The notes: generated by a model from the sequence alone, not told the origin. A stretch of 64,000 bases of DNA from Actinomyces oris (GCF_001937445.1 NZ_MSKS01000001.1:117201-181200); one strand, 5' to 3'. Positions 18,309-28,116 are shown, numbered from the stretch's first letter. Numbers and translations are program-made.

Positions 18309-20260
18309 CAGACTTCCTCGGTCGGGTAGTACTCGTGGTCGCTCTGGGGGGCGTCGTCGGGCTCGGCCGGGTCAACGGACAACCAGTAGTATCCGCGCGC
18401 GCCCAGCGTCAGGGTGAGGCGGCCGCGGTCGTCGACGGGCGGGAAGGCGCAGCCCCCGAACAGGTCCGTGGTGCCCCTGCCCGCCAGCTCGGGGACCTCG
18501 ATCGTCACCGATCGGGGGGTGGCCGAGAGGTTGGCGACGCACAGGAGGGTCTCGCCCCCCTGCCCTGGCTCCTCGTCGCAACGCGTGTGCGCCAGAACGG
18601 CGTCGTCGCTGGTGGAGCGCAGGAGGAAACTCCCGCGGCCCAGCACGGGGTGGGCGCGACGCAGGTGCAGGATCCGTCGGGTGAAGTGCAGCAGCGAGTC
18701 GGGCCGGGCCATCTCAGTGGCCACCGTCAGGTGCGCGTACCCAGGGGCCTGGATGAGCGGAAGCGCCAGGGCACCGGGGTCAACCACGGAGGAGAAACCC
18801 ATGTTGGGGGAGTCGTCCCACTGCATGGGGGTGCGCACGGCGTCGCGGTCCTCCAGCCAGATGTTCTCACCCATGCCGATCTCGTCGCCGTAGTAGAGGC
18901 AGGGGCTGCCCGGCAGCGATAGGAGCAGGGCATAGGCCAGCTCCACCTCGGCGCGCGAGGCGTCCAGGAGCGGGGCCAGGCGGCGCCGGATCCCGATGTT
19001 GGCGCGCATGCGCTCCTCGGGGGCGTACCAGGCGTACATCTGGTCGCGCTCGGCGTCGGTGACCATCTCCAGGGTCAGCTCGTCGTGGTTGCGCAGGAAG
19101 GTCCCCCACTGCCCGTGAGCGGGGATGTCGGGGGTCTTCTCCAGCACCCAGCGGATGGCCTCGGCCGAGCCCTGCCGCAGCGCGAAGAAGATGCGCGGCA
19201 TGACCGGGAAGTGGAAGCACATGGTGCACTCGGGCACCTCCTCGGTGCCGAAGTACTCCACGACGTCCTCGGGCCACTGGTTGGCCTCGGCCAGCGTGAT
19301 GGTCCCGGGGAACTCCCGGTCGAGCATCTCGCGGATCCCAGCGATGATCTCGTGGGTACCGGCCAGGTTCTCGCAGTTGGTGCCCTCCGACTCGATCAGG
19401 TAGGGGATGGCGTCGAGGCGGAAGCCGTCCACCCCGGTGCGCGCCCAGAAGCGGATGACGTCGTGGATGGCCTCGATGACCGCCGGGTTGCGGTAGTTGA
19501 GGTCGGGCTGGTGGGAGAAGAAGCGGTGCCAGTAGAACTGGCCGCGCTCGACGTCGTAGGCCCAGTTGGACTCCTCGGTGTCCACGAAGATGATGCGGGC
19601 GTCGTCGTAGCCGGAGTCGTCGTCGGCCCACACGTAGAAGTCCCCGTAAGGACCCTCGGGGTCCGAGCGGGAGGCCTGGAACCAGGGGTGGGCGTCCGAG
19701 GTGTGGTTGACGACCATGTCGATGATGATGCGGATCCCACGCTGGTGGGCCTGGTGGACCAGCTCGCGGAAGTCCTCCATCGTCCCGTAGCGCGGGTCGA
19801 TGGCCGTGTAGTCGGAGATGTCGTAGCCTCCGTCGCGCCCGGGGGAGGGGTAAAAGGGCGGGATCCACACGCAGTCCACGCCCAGCCACGCTAAATAGTC
19901 CAGCCGGGAGATGAGCCCGCGCAGGTCCCCGACGCCGTCGCCGTCGGAGTCGGCAAAGGAGCGCAGCAGCGCCTCGTAGAAGACCGCCGTGCGGAACCAC
20001 TCGGGGTCCGGGCTCAGGCCGGGCCGGGCCTGAGCGGGCAGGACCGGTACGCCGGGGATCGGCGGTGCCACCGTCATCGGCATGGGGATCCCGCCGCTGG
20101 GGGTGGGCAGCGCCGCCATGGCCGCGGTTCCGGCAGCGGCCACGGGAGCCGCTACGGGGACACTCCCCGGCACGGGCTGGCCGAAAGGGCCGACCGGCAC
20201 TGCGGCCTGCGGCTCGTTGCCGGCGGGCATCGGGCCGATGCTCATCGGGTCCGTGCTCAC
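18308..20260 (-). CDS. treS: Trehalose synthase / maltose alpha-D-glucosyltransferase
   Basis: 650 residues, starting with GTG that overlaps the glgE stop (GTGA). It interconverts trehalose and maltose. A Pro/Ala/Gly-rich leader of about 85 residues precedes the GH13 domain, which opens with WFRTAVFYEALLRSFADSDG. Visible blocks: DMVVNHTSD, GFRLDAIPYL (nucleophile Asp), ITLAEANQWPEDV (acid/base Glu) and FLRNHDELT. A C-terminal beta-domain ends near LTLGARGYYWLSVDP. In the GlgE pathway it supplies maltose to Mak. The long N-terminal leader is unusual against mycobacterial TreS and may be unstructured; a later start is possible, but no clearly better one was found. Confidence 0.95.
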   Translation of the reverse strand: MSTDPMSIGPMPAGNEPQAAVPVGPFGQPVPGSVPVAAPVAAAGTAAMAALPTPSGGIPMPMTVAPPIPGVPVLPAQARPGLSPDPEWFRTAVFYEALLRSFADSDGDGVGDLRGLISRLDYLAWLGVDCVWIPPFYPSPGRDGGYDISDYTAIDPRYGTMEDFRELVHQAHQRGIRIIIDMVVNHTSDAHPWFQASRSDPEGPYGDFYVWADDDSGYDDARIIFVDTEESNWAYDVERGQFYWHRFFSHQPDLNYRNPAVIEAIHDVIRFWARTGVDGFRLDAIPYLIESEGTNCENLAGTHEIIAGIREMLDREFPGTITLAEANQWPEDVVEYFGTEEVPECTMCFHFPVMPRIFFALRQGSAEAIRWVLEKTPDIPAHGQWGTFLRNHDELTLEMVTDAERDQMYAWYAPEERMRANIGIRRRLAPLLDASRAEVELAYALLLSLPGSPCLYYGDEIGMGENIWLEDRDAVRTPMQWDDSPNMGFSSVVDPGALALPLIQAPGYAHLTVATEMARPDSLLHFTRRILHLRRAHPVLGRGSFLLRSTSDDAVLAHTRCDEEPGQGGETLLCVANLSATPRSVTIEVPELAGRGTTDLFGGCAFPPVDDRGRLTLTLGARGYYWLSVDPAEPDDAPQSDHEYYPTEEV

Positions 20261-22395
20261 AGCGGCTCCACGGAGAAGACGTGGGCGACCTGCCCGGCGA
20301 AGGGATCGAGGCGCACGTAGTTCTGCCCCGACCAGTCGTAGGTGTCTCCAGTGAGCTCGTCGGTCACTCTGACCACCGGGCGTGAGGCGTCCACCCAGCC
20401 CGGCAGGCCCAGGGCCCCCAGGTTGAGGTAGACCTCGCCGGCGCGCGCTCCGTGCGGGTCGAGGTTGACCACCGTCAGGACGACGTCCTCCCTGCCCGTG
20501 GGGCTGTGGAAGGCATCCACCCGCTTGGAGTAGGCGAGGAGCTGGTCATCGCTGGTGGGGTGGAAGTAGATGTCCCGCAGCTGGCGCAGGGCCGGGTGGG
20601 AGGATCGGGCGGCGTTGAGGCGGGTGAGCAGGTCCTCGATCCCGTTGCGACGGGCGGTGGCGAAGTCGCGCGGCTTGTACTCGTACTTCTCGTTGTCGAT
20701 CTGCTCCTCGTAGCCCGGGCGCGGCGTGGACTCGGCCAGCTCGTAGCCCGAGTAGATGCCCCAGGTCGGCGAGAGCGTGGCCGCCAGGACGGCGCGCAGC
20801 TTGAAGGCCGGCACCTTCCCGTTGGTCATGAAGGGCGTGAGGATGTCGTGCGTGGTGGGCCAGAAGGCTGGACGCAGTAGGTGGGCGGTGCCCTTGCTGA
20901 GCTCCATCATGTACTCGATGAGCTCTTGCTTGGTGTTGCGCCAGGCGAAGTAGGTGTAGGACTGGTGGAAGCCGATCATGCCCAGGGTGCGCATCATGGC
21001 AGGACGGGTGAAGGCCTCGGCCAGGAACAGCACGTCGGGGGACTCGGCGTGGATCTCGGCGATGAGCCGCTGCCAGAAGGCCAGGGGCTTAGTGTGGGGG
21101 TTGTCCACCCGGAAGATCGTCACGCCGTGTGCAATCCAGGTGTGCACGACCCCCAGGATCGCCTGATAGATGCCCTCGGGGTCGTTGTCGAAGTTGAGCG
21201 GGTAGATGTCCTGGTACTTCTTGGGCGGGTTCTCGGCGTAGGCGATCGAGCCGTCGGCCAGAACTGTGAACCACTCCGGGTGCTCGGTCACCCACGGGTG
21301 GTCCGGGGAGCACTGGAGCGCCAGGTCCAGGGCCACTTCCATACCCAGCTCACGCGAACGGGCCACCAGGGCGTCGAAGTCCTCGAAGGTGCCCAGGTCA
21401 GGGTGGATGGCGTCGTGCCCGCCGTCGGGGGAGCCGATGCCGTAGGGGGAACCGGGGTCACCGGGCTGGGCCGTCAAGGTGTTGTTGCGACCCTTGCGGT
21501 TGGTCAGGCCGATGGGGGAGATGGGCGTGAGGTAGAGGACGTTGAAGCCCATGGCCGCGATGCGGTCCAGCCGCTCGGTCGCACTGCGCAGCGTCCCCGA
21601 GTGCCAGGTGCCGTCCTCGTTGACCCCCGAGCCCAGCGAGCGCGGGAAGATCTCATACCAGGAGCCGATCAGGGCGCGCTCGCGGTCCACCTGGAGGGGG
21701 TACTCGGCGGAGGGGGAGACGTGGTCGCGCAGCGGCAGGCGCTCCAGGGCGGCCTTGACCGAGTCCGACATGCCCGCAGCCAGGCGGTCGGCCACGGGGT
21801 TGGAGGGGTCGCGCATGATCCACACGGCGTCGTTGAGGGCCTTGACACCCTCCTCGTCACGTCCCTCGATGGCCACCGCCCGGTCCAGGACCCGGGCGCC
21901 CTCCTCCAGCATGAGCTCGACGTCGATCCCGGCGGGCACCTTGATGCCGGCGTCGTGACTCCAGGTGGCGTACGGGTCCGACCACCCCTCGACGCGCAAG
22001 CGCCAGTCCCCGGGGGCGTCGGGCGCCACGGAGGCCTCATAGCGGTCCAGTCCCGGGGCGATGTCGTGCATGCGGGCGCTCGGGCCGTCACTGCCGTCGG
22101 GACGTACCAGCACCGCAGTGGCGCCGTAGCAGTCGTGCCCCTCGCGGAAGACGGTGGCGCGGATCGGGATGACCTCGCCGACGACAGCCTTGGCCGGCCA
22201 GCGCCCGTCCTCGACGACGGGAAAGACCTCCGTGACCGGGATCCGGCCGATCAGCGAGAACGGGGCCGGCTGTGGCGCCGCGGAGCTCGTGGACGGCACC
22301 GCCGGCGTGGTCTGCGTCCCGGTGCCCTGGGCGGGTGCATCGGTGGGAGCGGCAGAGGACTTGGAGGGACGGGTGGACTGCTTCTTGCCGGCCAT
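20257..22395 (-). CDS. glgE: Alpha-1,4-glucan:maltose-1-phosphate maltosyltransferase
   Basis: A GH13_3 enzyme of about 712 residues that adds maltosyl units from maltose-1-phosphate to glucan. Key features: IGRIPVTEVFPVVEDGRWPAKAVVGE (cut in the middle of a conserved N-terminal domain), ALDLALQCSPDHPWV, IFRVDNPHTKPLAFW (nucleophile Asp), LFLAEAFTRP (acid/base Glu) and a C-terminal beta-domain ending VAHVFSVEPL. ATG 22393-22395 (MAGKKQ) is chosen; GTG at 22416 is an alternative. The frame stays open to 22791, but that extension is an Arg/Pro/Gly-rich readthrough of trpS upstream and downstream DNA. It is the first gene of the glgE-treS-mak-glgB run; a promoter should lie between 22396 and the hairpin at 22473. 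Confidence 0.93.
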   Translation of the reverse strand: MAGKKQSTRPSKSSAAPTDAPAQGTGTQTTPAVPSTSSAAPQPAPFSLIGRIPVTEVFPVVEDGRWPAKAVVGEVIPIRATVFREGHDCYGATAVLVRPDGSDGPSARMHDIAPGLDRYEASVAPDAPGDWRLRVEGWSDPYATWSHDAGIKVPAGIDVELMLEEGARVLDRAVAIEGRDEEGVKALNDAVWIMRDPSNPVADRLAAGMSDSVKAALERLPLRDHVSPSAEYPLQVDRERALIGSWYEIFPRSLGSGVNEDGTWHSGTLRSATERLDRIAAMGFNVLYLTPISPIGLTNRKGRNNTLTAQPGDPGSPYGIGSPDGGHDAIHPDLGTFEDFDALVARSRELGMEVALDLALQCSPDHPWVTEHPEWFTVLADGSIAYAENPPKKYQDIYPLNFDNDPEGIYQAILGVVHTWIAHGVTIFRVDNPHTKPLAFWQRLIAEIHAESPDVLFLAEAFTRPAMMRTLGMIGFHQSYTYFAWRNTKQELIEYMMELSKGTAHLLRPAFWPTTHDILTPFMTNGKVPAFKLRAVLAATLSPTWGIYSGYELAESTPRPGYEEQIDNEKYEYKPRDFATARRNGIEDLLTRLNAARSSHPALRQLRDIYFHPTSDDQLLAYSKRVDAFHSPTGREDVVLTVVNLDPHGARAGEVYLNLGALGLPGWVDASRPVVRVTDELTGDTYDWSGQNYVRLDPFAGQVAHVFSVEPL

Positions 22396-22472
22396 CGGCG
22401 TCGTGTTCGGAGTCACAGGAACAAGACTACGGTGAGAAACGAGCTGAGTCACATGCCGGCTCGCAGGGCGCG

Positions 22473-22509
22473 GATCGGCCCGGTACGCGTGTCGCGAACC
22501 GGGCCGATC
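22473..22509 (-). terminator. Hairpin after trpS
   Basis: A perfect 12-bp stem, GATCGGCCCGGT paired with ACCGGGCCGATC, with a 13-base loop. It lies 38 bp past the trpS stop and before glgE, both on the minus strand. It therefore separates the trpS transcript from the glgE operon. A weak alternative is a regulatory structure in the glgE leader. Confidence 0.65.
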
Positions 22510-22547
22510 GGGTGGCTGGGCAGGTCGGCTCAGCGGCCGGCAGGCCC

Positions 22548-23660
22548 TCAGTAGTTCATCTGCATGGCGGTGCGGACGTCGTCGAGCGTCCTGGTGGCGA
22601 CCTCGTTGGCCCGGGCATTGCCCTGCCGCAGGACCTCCAGGAGGTAGTCCTCGTTGGCCGCCAGCTCGGTGCGACGGGCCCGGATGGGGGCGAAGAACTC
22701 GTTGACGGCCTCCGTGGTGACCTTCTTGAGCATGCCCGCCCCGCCGTCGCCGATGCGCCCGGCGATCTCCTCGGGAGCGCCCGCCCCGCACAGGGAGGCC
22801 AGCATCAACAGGTTGGAGACCTCGGGCCGGTTGACCGGGTCGTAGGTGATGACGCGCTCGGAGTCCGTCTTGGCCTTCTTGAGGGCCTTGGCGGTCTCGT
22901 CGGCGCTCATGCGCAGCTCGATCGTGTTGCGGCGCGACTTGCTCATCTTCTCCCCGTCCAGGCCCAGCAGCATCGGAGCCTGGCTGAGCAGTGCCTCGGG
23001 GCGGCGGAAGACCGGGTGGTCCTTGACCGCCCGTCCGTAGCGCTTGTCGAAGCGCTGGGCGATGAGCCGGGCCTGCTCCAGGTGGGGGAGCTGATCCTTC
23101 CCGACGGGCACGAGGTTGGCCTGGCAGAAGAGGATGTCGGTGGCCTGGTGGACCGGGTAGGTGAGCAGCAGGCCGCTCATGGCCCGCCCGTCGGTGGCCT
23201 CCAGCTCGGACTTCACCGTGGGGTTGCGGTGCAGCTCGGACTCGGTGACCAGGGACAGGAAGGGCAGCATCAGCTGGTTCTGGGCCGGGACCGCCGAGTG
23301 GGCGAAGATCGTCGAGCGCTGCGGGTCCACGCCCACCGCCAGGGCGTCGGTGACCAGGGACAGGACCCGCTCGCGAATGGGGCCGACGCCGTCGCGGTCG
23401 GTGATGACCTGGTAGTCGGCCACGAGGATCCAGGTCTCCACGCCCGCGTCCTGGATCGTCTTCCAGGAGTGCATGGTGCCGAAGTAGTGGCCCAGGTGCA
23501 TGTTCCCGGTGGGGCGGACCCCGGTGAACATCCGGTAGCGGCCGGGGTTGACGGCGATATCGGCCTCGATCTCGGCGGAGCGGGCGATGGATCGGGCCAG
23601 GGAGGCGTCATTGGTGGCGTTGGCCAGGGCCTCCTCGGCCGCGGTGGGAGTCTGAGTCAT
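22548..23660 (-). CDS. trpS: Tryptophanyl-tRNA synthetase
   Basis: 370 residues, usual size for bacterial TrpS, a cytoplasmic class I aminoacyl-tRNA synthetase charging tRNA-Trp. The class I signatures are clear: FTGVRPTGNMHLGHYFG (HIGH-type motif, here HLGH) and GEKMSKSRRNT (KMSKS). A leader of about 45 residues precedes the catalytic start. It is a separate unit from the glgE operon because a hairpin follows it. No leader peptide or T-box was recognised upstream in the 64 bp before the Abhydrolase_9 gene. Confidence 0.97.
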   Translation of the reverse strand: MTQTPTAAEEALANATNDASLARSIARSAEIEADIAVNPGRYRMFTGVRPTGNMHLGHYFGTMHSWKTIQDAGVETWILVADYQVITDRDGVGPIRERVLSLVTDALAVGVDPQRSTIFAHSAVPAQNQLMLPFLSLVTESELHRNPTVKSELEATDGRAMSGLLLTYPVHQATDILFCQANLVPVGKDQLPHLEQARLIAQRFDKRYGRAVKDHPVFRRPEALLSQAPMLLGLDGEKMSKSRRNTIELRMSADETAKALKKAKTDSERVITYDPVNRPEVSNLLMLASLCGAGAPEEIAGRIGDGGAGMLKKVTTEAVNEFFAPIRARRTELAANEDYLLEVLRQGNARANEVATRTLDDVRTAMQMNY

Positions 23661-23724
23661 GGCCTCATCCTAGGGGGTGGTGGTGCCGTGACGGACTGGG
23701 GGCCGGCGTTGCCCGGCCCCGGGC

Positions 23725-25452
23725 TCAGTCATCGGAAGGCTGAGTGGCCAAGGCGCGCTCCAGCTCCTGGCGGGCCTGGGCGACGCGCTCGGGAGTGAAA
23801 GAGCTGTCATGACTGATCAGGGCCAACCCATCGAGGATCTCGGCACCGTAGCGGTGCCCGTGCCCAGCAGGCACGTTCATCGCCCGCGGCAGGTCCGCGC
23901 TCACTTGGAAGAAGGTGATGTAGGGCATCCAGCGCATGGTGGGGGAGCGATCCTTCCCAGGCTGCTCCCGTAACCAGTCCGGTGTCTGACGGATCAGCCT
24001 CGGCGACCACCACACCACCGGGTCACTCGCATGCTGGATGTAGAGAATCCTATGGTCTCCCCAGGTGGTGTCGCCGGCGAAGGCCTCCATATCCTCCTGG
24101 TCCTGGGCGAAGCGCACCGTCAGGCCGGCCGAGTAGGTGGGGTCTACCTCCCCCGTGCCCGGATCGCGCCGCGTCACCAGGTCTTGCCACAGTCTCGAGG
24201 AGTTGGGCGGGCCCGCCCACAGGACGCCGTCGACCGAGTCCAGGACGTCGGCCAAGCTGTCGAAGGCGGCCTCACCGGCCAGCACTCCCATCGACTCCCC
24301 ATACAGCAGCAGCCGGGGCCGGTCGCCTTCTGGAAGCGTCTTCCACCAGGCCACGACAGCCGTCACCAGCGCCTTGCCGGAGGCCCTGGCCTTGTCGGTG
24401 TCGGCGATGAACTGCACCCCTGAGGGCAGGTAGGAGTACTGGGCGGCCGCGATCGCCGTATCGCCGTCGTAGAGCACCTCCAGTGACAGAGCCGCCACTG
24501 GGTCCACCCAACCGGTCCCCGTCGTCGGGGCGATCATGATCGCCGAGCGGGAGGCCGCTCCGGTGCGCTTCAGCTCCTCGACGACGAGTGCGGCCCGTGC
24601 CTGGTCGCTTCCCGCGCTCTCCAACCCGGCGTAGACGCGGATCGGCTCACTGGCCGGCCGGGAGGTCACCTTCTCAAGGCCCTGCGCGTTCAGGCCCCGG
24701 CCCACAAAACGCTTGCCATAGGCCCCCAGGGACTCCCACGCCACGAGAGACTCCGGCGAGCCCGAGCGCTCGGCCGCCGTCGGCCGCGGCGTCGAAGGCG
24801 GATCCGCACTGTTGCGCACGGAGAAGGCCGACTCCGCGCCCCGGATGATGATGCCCGGGATCGCCTGGTTCACCAGCGTGAATACCAGCACGAGCACGAT
24901 GATCCAGGAGGATACCGAGCGCACCGGCAGTGGCAGTCGCTGAGGCAGGTGCCGCTTCAGCCAGGCCTCCAGGTGCAGGAAGCCGCGCCCCACCATGACC
25001 AGGGCCATCCAGATGCTGAAGCCCACGGGGAAGACCAGCAGGTACTGCGCGGGCGTGTAGGCGCGGTAGTCAGTCAGGGAGGCCACCTGCTGCTGCCAAT
25101 GGACCGCCTGCAGCAGGATCGCGTTGAGTCCTAAAACCACGATGACGCTCAGCGTGATCTCCACCCGTCGCCTCCAGCGAGGCACCCAGGACGGCAGACT
25201 CCTGCCACTGGCCTCCCACAGGATCTGCACCACCTTGCTCACCCAGGTACGCCAGTTCCACGACAACCAGACGCCTACGAGGTAACCGGTTGCCGCGCAC
25301 AGCCCGCAGGCCACCCCCTGGAAGAGGATGTCTCGGGGGATGAGCGACGGTGTCAGTGCCAGGACGAAGAACACTGAGCCCAGGACCAGTCCTACCGGGT
25401 CCGGCCGCAGACGGTCCCAGGCGCGTTCAACAGGGGGAGGAAACGTCAGCAT
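23725..25452 (-). CDS. Membrane-anchored alpha/beta hydrolase (Abhydrolase_9 family)
   Basis: 575 residues. The first 200 or so contain several hydrophobic segments (LVLGSVFFVLALTPSLI, GVACGLCAATGYLVGVW, the stretch before LLQAVHWQQQ, and two more). The cytoplasmic or extracytoplasmic C-terminal half is an alpha/beta hydrolase with the nucleophile elbow LLYGESMGVLAGE. This two-part layout matches the actinobacterial Abhydrolase_9_N plus Abhydrolase_9 family. The substrate is unknown for the family; a lipid or cell-envelope ester is a guess. It stands between glgX and trpS with short gaps on both sides and need not be related to glucan metabolism. Confidence 0.85.
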   Translation of the reverse strand: MLTFPPPVERAWDRLRPDPVGLVLGSVFFVLALTPSLIPRDILFQGVACGLCAATGYLVGVWLSWNWRTWVSKVVQILWEASGRSLPSWVPRWRRRVEITLSVIVVLGLNAILLQAVHWQQQVASLTDYRAYTPAQYLLVFPVGFSIWMALVMVGRGFLHLEAWLKRHLPQRLPLPVRSVSSWIIVLVLVFTLVNQAIPGIIIRGAESAFSVRNSADPPSTPRPTAAERSGSPESLVAWESLGAYGKRFVGRGLNAQGLEKVTSRPASEPIRVYAGLESAGSDQARAALVVEELKRTGAASRSAIMIAPTTGTGWVDPVAALSLEVLYDGDTAIAAAQYSYLPSGVQFIADTDKARASGKALVTAVVAWWKTLPEGDRPRLLLYGESMGVLAGEAAFDSLADVLDSVDGVLWAGPPNSSRLWQDLVTRRDPGTGEVDPTYSAGLTVRFAQDQEDMEAFAGDTTWGDHRILYIQHASDPVVWWSPRLIRQTPDWLREQPGKDRSPTMRWMPYITFFQVSADLPRAMNVPAGHGHRYGAEILDGLALISHDSSFTPERVAQARQELERALATQPSDD

Positions 25453-25495
25453 CGGGCACCAGCCTATGCCGAATCAACTGTCTGGTGCGGCAGCC

Positions 25496-27913
25496 CTAGC
25501 TGGCACCGACCGCCTCGGTCTGTTCGGTCTGGGGACCCGCCTTGAGGGTCTCGAGCGGCTCACCGGAGAAGTAGACCCGAAGGGACAGCGCCTCCAGCAT
25601 CGTCGTGTCACCCGGGCGGTCGTGATGGCAGTCCGTGAGACTCTCAACGGTGTGACCCTCAGGGCTGCCCGCCACGGTCTTGACGTCCTTGACCTCGCCG
25701 GCGTCGTCCGTCTCGATGATGACGTCGGTCTGAGTGTCTTGGGGGCTTCGGCTCACGCGCCGCGCCTGGGAGAAGGGGGCGGTATGAGGCTGGGGGACCG
25801 CCCAGGTCGAGTCCCAGGCCAGGTGCCAGTCGGTTCCGCGCCCCTCGGGCAGGACGACGTCGACCTGGTCCAGGGCGCCGTTGATGACCACGAGCATGTC
25901 GTCGTCGTCCCAGGGGCGGCCCGAGCGCAGCATCTGGACCACGCGAGTGAGCGGGTCGTGCCAGGAGTCCCCGTCCATCGGTGCGGCGTCCGCCCGGTAC
26001 CAGGCCAGATCCGCGATCGTGTCACCTTCAAGGACCTGCCCGGTCGCGAAGCGCGAGGGGCGCGCCACCGGGTGGGTGTGGCGCAGGTGGATGAGGAAGC
26101 GCGTCGTGGCGACCAGGTCGCGCTGCCAGACCTCCAGGTTCCAGTCCACCCAGGAGAGCACGGAGTCCTGGCAGTAGCAGTTGTTGTTGCCCTGCTGGGT
26201 GCGCCCCATCTCGTCGCCGGCCACCAGCATGGGGGTCCCGGCGCTCAGCAGCACGGTGGCCAGTAGGTTGCGCATCGACCGGCGGCGCAGCACCTCGATC
26301 GGGCCACCGTTGATGCCCTCGACGACGTCTCCCTCAAAACCGTGGTTCCAGGAGCGGTTGTTGGAGTTGCCGTCGCGGTTGTCCTCCTTGTTGGCCAGAT
26401 TGTGCTTGTGGTCATAGACCACCAGGTCACGCAGGGTGAAGCCGTCGTGCGCCGCTACGAAGTTGACCGAGCCCAGCGGGCCGCGACCGCCGGGGAACTC
26501 CCCGTGGCTGAACAGGTCCGCGCTGCCCGACAGGCGCGTCGCCAGGTCACGCAGGTCCGAGCCCAGACGGCCCTTGGAGATCTCTGAGGCGTCGTGCAGC
26601 CAGAAGGAGCGCGTGGTGTCGCGGAAGTGGTCGTTCCAGTCCTGGAAGGGCTCGGGGAACTGGCCGGTGCGCCAGCCGCCGGGCCCCACGTCCCAGGGCT
26701 CGCTGATGAGCTTGACGGTGCTGAGCACCGGGTCCGTGGCGATCGCCGTGAGCAGCGGGTGGCGCGGCGAGAACTCCGCAGCCTGGCGGCCCAGGGTGGT
26801 GGCCAGGTCGAAGCGGAAGCCGTCGACGCCGACCTCGGTGACCCAGTAGCGCAGCGAGTCCAGGGCCAACCGGATCGCCCCGGTGGCCCGGAAGTCCACC
26901 GTGTTGCCGGTGCCGGTGACGTCCATGTACTGCGCCGGCAGGTAGGGGGCGTGCAGGTAGTAGTCCAGGTTGTCCAGGCCGCGCAGGCTCAAGGAGGGGC
27001 CGTCGACACCGCCCTCGCAGGTGTGGTTGTAGACGACGTCGAGCACGACCTCCAGGCCGACCTCGTGGAGCATGGAGACCATGCCGCGCACCTCGTCCAG
27101 GACCGCCTGTGGGCCGGCTGCACGCGCCGCGGCCGTGGCGTAGGAGGGCTCGGGCGCGAAGTAGCTGAGAGTGGAGTAGCCCCAGTAGTTGGTCAGGCCC
27201 CGCTTGATCAGGAAGGGCTCGCTCACCGAGGCGTGGATCGGCAGCAGCTCGATCGTGGTGATTCCCAGGCCCTTGAGGTGCTCGACCGTCACCGAGTGGG
27301 CCAGCCCCGCGTAGGTGCCACGAAGATCCTCGGGCACGCCCGGCAGCAGGTAGGTCAGGCCCTTGACGTGGGCCTCGTAGATGACGGTGCGCTCGCGAGG
27401 CACGCGCGGCCCCGGAACCACCGGGAAGGTGTCGCCGGTGACCACGCCGACGGCGGTGGCGCCGGCCGAGTCCAGGTGCGAGGGCCTCCAAGGCTCGGCC
27501 GCCGGAACCAGGTCGTCAGTGACCTCGTGGGCGTAGACGGCCGGCCCCAGATCCACTCGGCCGTCCAGGGCGCGGGCATAGGGGTCCAACAGCAACTTGT
27601 GGGGGTTGTAGAGCAGGCCCTCGTGCGGGTTCCAGGGCCCGTAGGCGCGGTAGCCGTAGCGCTGACCGGCTCCGACGCCGGGGACATGTGCGCTCCACAG
27701 GCCCCGCGAGGGCCCGTGCATCCCGATCCGGGTCTCTTCCACCACGGCGCCGTCGGCACCCATGGTCAGCAGGCACAGGTCCACGGCCGTGGCGTGTGGG
27801 GCGTGGACCGCGAAGTCCGCGCCGTCTCCGTTCAGGGTGACGCCCAGCCCGTGGTCGGGAGCTGCTGGCAGCTCGGCGCGCGGTGCTGGGGCGGGCTCTG
27901 GCGTCGAAGACAT
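25496..27913 (-). CDS. glgX: Glycogen debranching enzyme GlgX
   Basis: 805 residues from ATG 27911-27913 (MSSTPEPAPAP); a GTG at 27949 is possible but less convincing. An isoamylase-type CBM48 domain (LGVTLNGDGADFAVHAPHATAVDLCL) is followed by the GH13 barrel with LDVVYNHTCEGG, GFRFDLATTLGR (nucleophile Asp), KLISEPWDVGPGGW (acid/base Glu) and VNFVAAHDGFTLRDLV. The motif NRDGNSNNRSWN near the active site is typical of GlgX/TreX. The enzyme cleaves alpha-1,6 branches, usually after phosphorylase has shortened outer chains. It therefore works with glgP at the left edge. A Pro/Ala-rich leader of about 20 residues is present. Confidence 0.95.
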   Translation of the reverse strand: MSSTPEPAPAPRAELPAAPDHGLGVTLNGDGADFAVHAPHATAVDLCLLTMGADGAVVEETRIGMHGPSRGLWSAHVPGVGAGQRYGYRAYGPWNPHEGLLYNPHKLLLDPYARALDGRVDLGPAVYAHEVTDDLVPAAEPWRPSHLDSAGATAVGVVTGDTFPVVPGPRVPRERTVIYEAHVKGLTYLLPGVPEDLRGTYAGLAHSVTVEHLKGLGITTIELLPIHASVSEPFLIKRGLTNYWGYSTLSYFAPEPSYATAAARAAGPQAVLDEVRGMVSMLHEVGLEVVLDVVYNHTCEGGVDGPSLSLRGLDNLDYYLHAPYLPAQYMDVTGTGNTVDFRATGAIRLALDSLRYWVTEVGVDGFRFDLATTLGRQAAEFSPRHPLLTAIATDPVLSTVKLISEPWDVGPGGWRTGQFPEPFQDWNDHFRDTTRSFWLHDASEISKGRLGSDLRDLATRLSGSADLFSHGEFPGGRGPLGSVNFVAAHDGFTLRDLVVYDHKHNLANKEDNRDGNSNNRSWNHGFEGDVVEGINGGPIEVLRRRSMRNLLATVLLSAGTPMLVAGDEMGRTQQGNNNCYCQDSVLSWVDWNLEVWQRDLVATTRFLIHLRHTHPVARPSRFATGQVLEGDTIADLAWYRADAAPMDGDSWHDPLTRVVQMLRSGRPWDDDDMLVVINGALDQVDVVLPEGRGTDWHLAWDSTWAVPQPHTAPFSQARRVSRSPQDTQTDVIIETDDAGEVKDVKTVAGSPEGHTVESLTDCHHDRPGDTTMLEALSLRVYFSGEPLETLKAGPQTEQTEAVGAS

Positions 27914-28048
27914 GGGCCCATTGTCCTGGCGGCTGCCGGTTGCTACCACTTGAGGGGTAGTGAGGTCTCCCTCGTAGGAGTGCGCCGCGTCGCGTTTAGG
28001 CCACCGGGCGTGACGGCGTCGTCATCATTTCGTCGTTCCGATCCTCGT

Positions 28049-28082
28049 CCTGACGCCGTGTCAGGGTGACTGAGCGCTCAGT
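28049..28082. promoter_or_regulatory. Two adjacent palindromes upstream of etfB
   Basis: CCTGAC-5-GTCAGG (28049-28065) is followed by the perfect 14-base palindrome ACTGAGCGCTCAGT (28069-28082). It ends 34 bp before the etfB ATG. Position and symmetry suggest an operator pair for a dimeric regulator; no regulator gene is adjacent. Inference only. Confidence 0.4.
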
Positions 28083-28116
28083 GGTGAGATGCCGCTGTTA
28101 TGGCAACCTTGATCCC

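Noticed and set aside
20881..22554. 557-codon plus-strand open frame opposite glgE (and a 508-codon one over trpS)
   Set aside because: Shadows of glgE and trpS, which have full catalytic motifs on the minus strand.
22396..22791. Upstream extension of GlgE to 22791
   Set aside because: The extra residues are Arg/Gly/Pro-rich, overlap the trpS hairpin and the trpS 3' coding end, and do not resemble GlgE.
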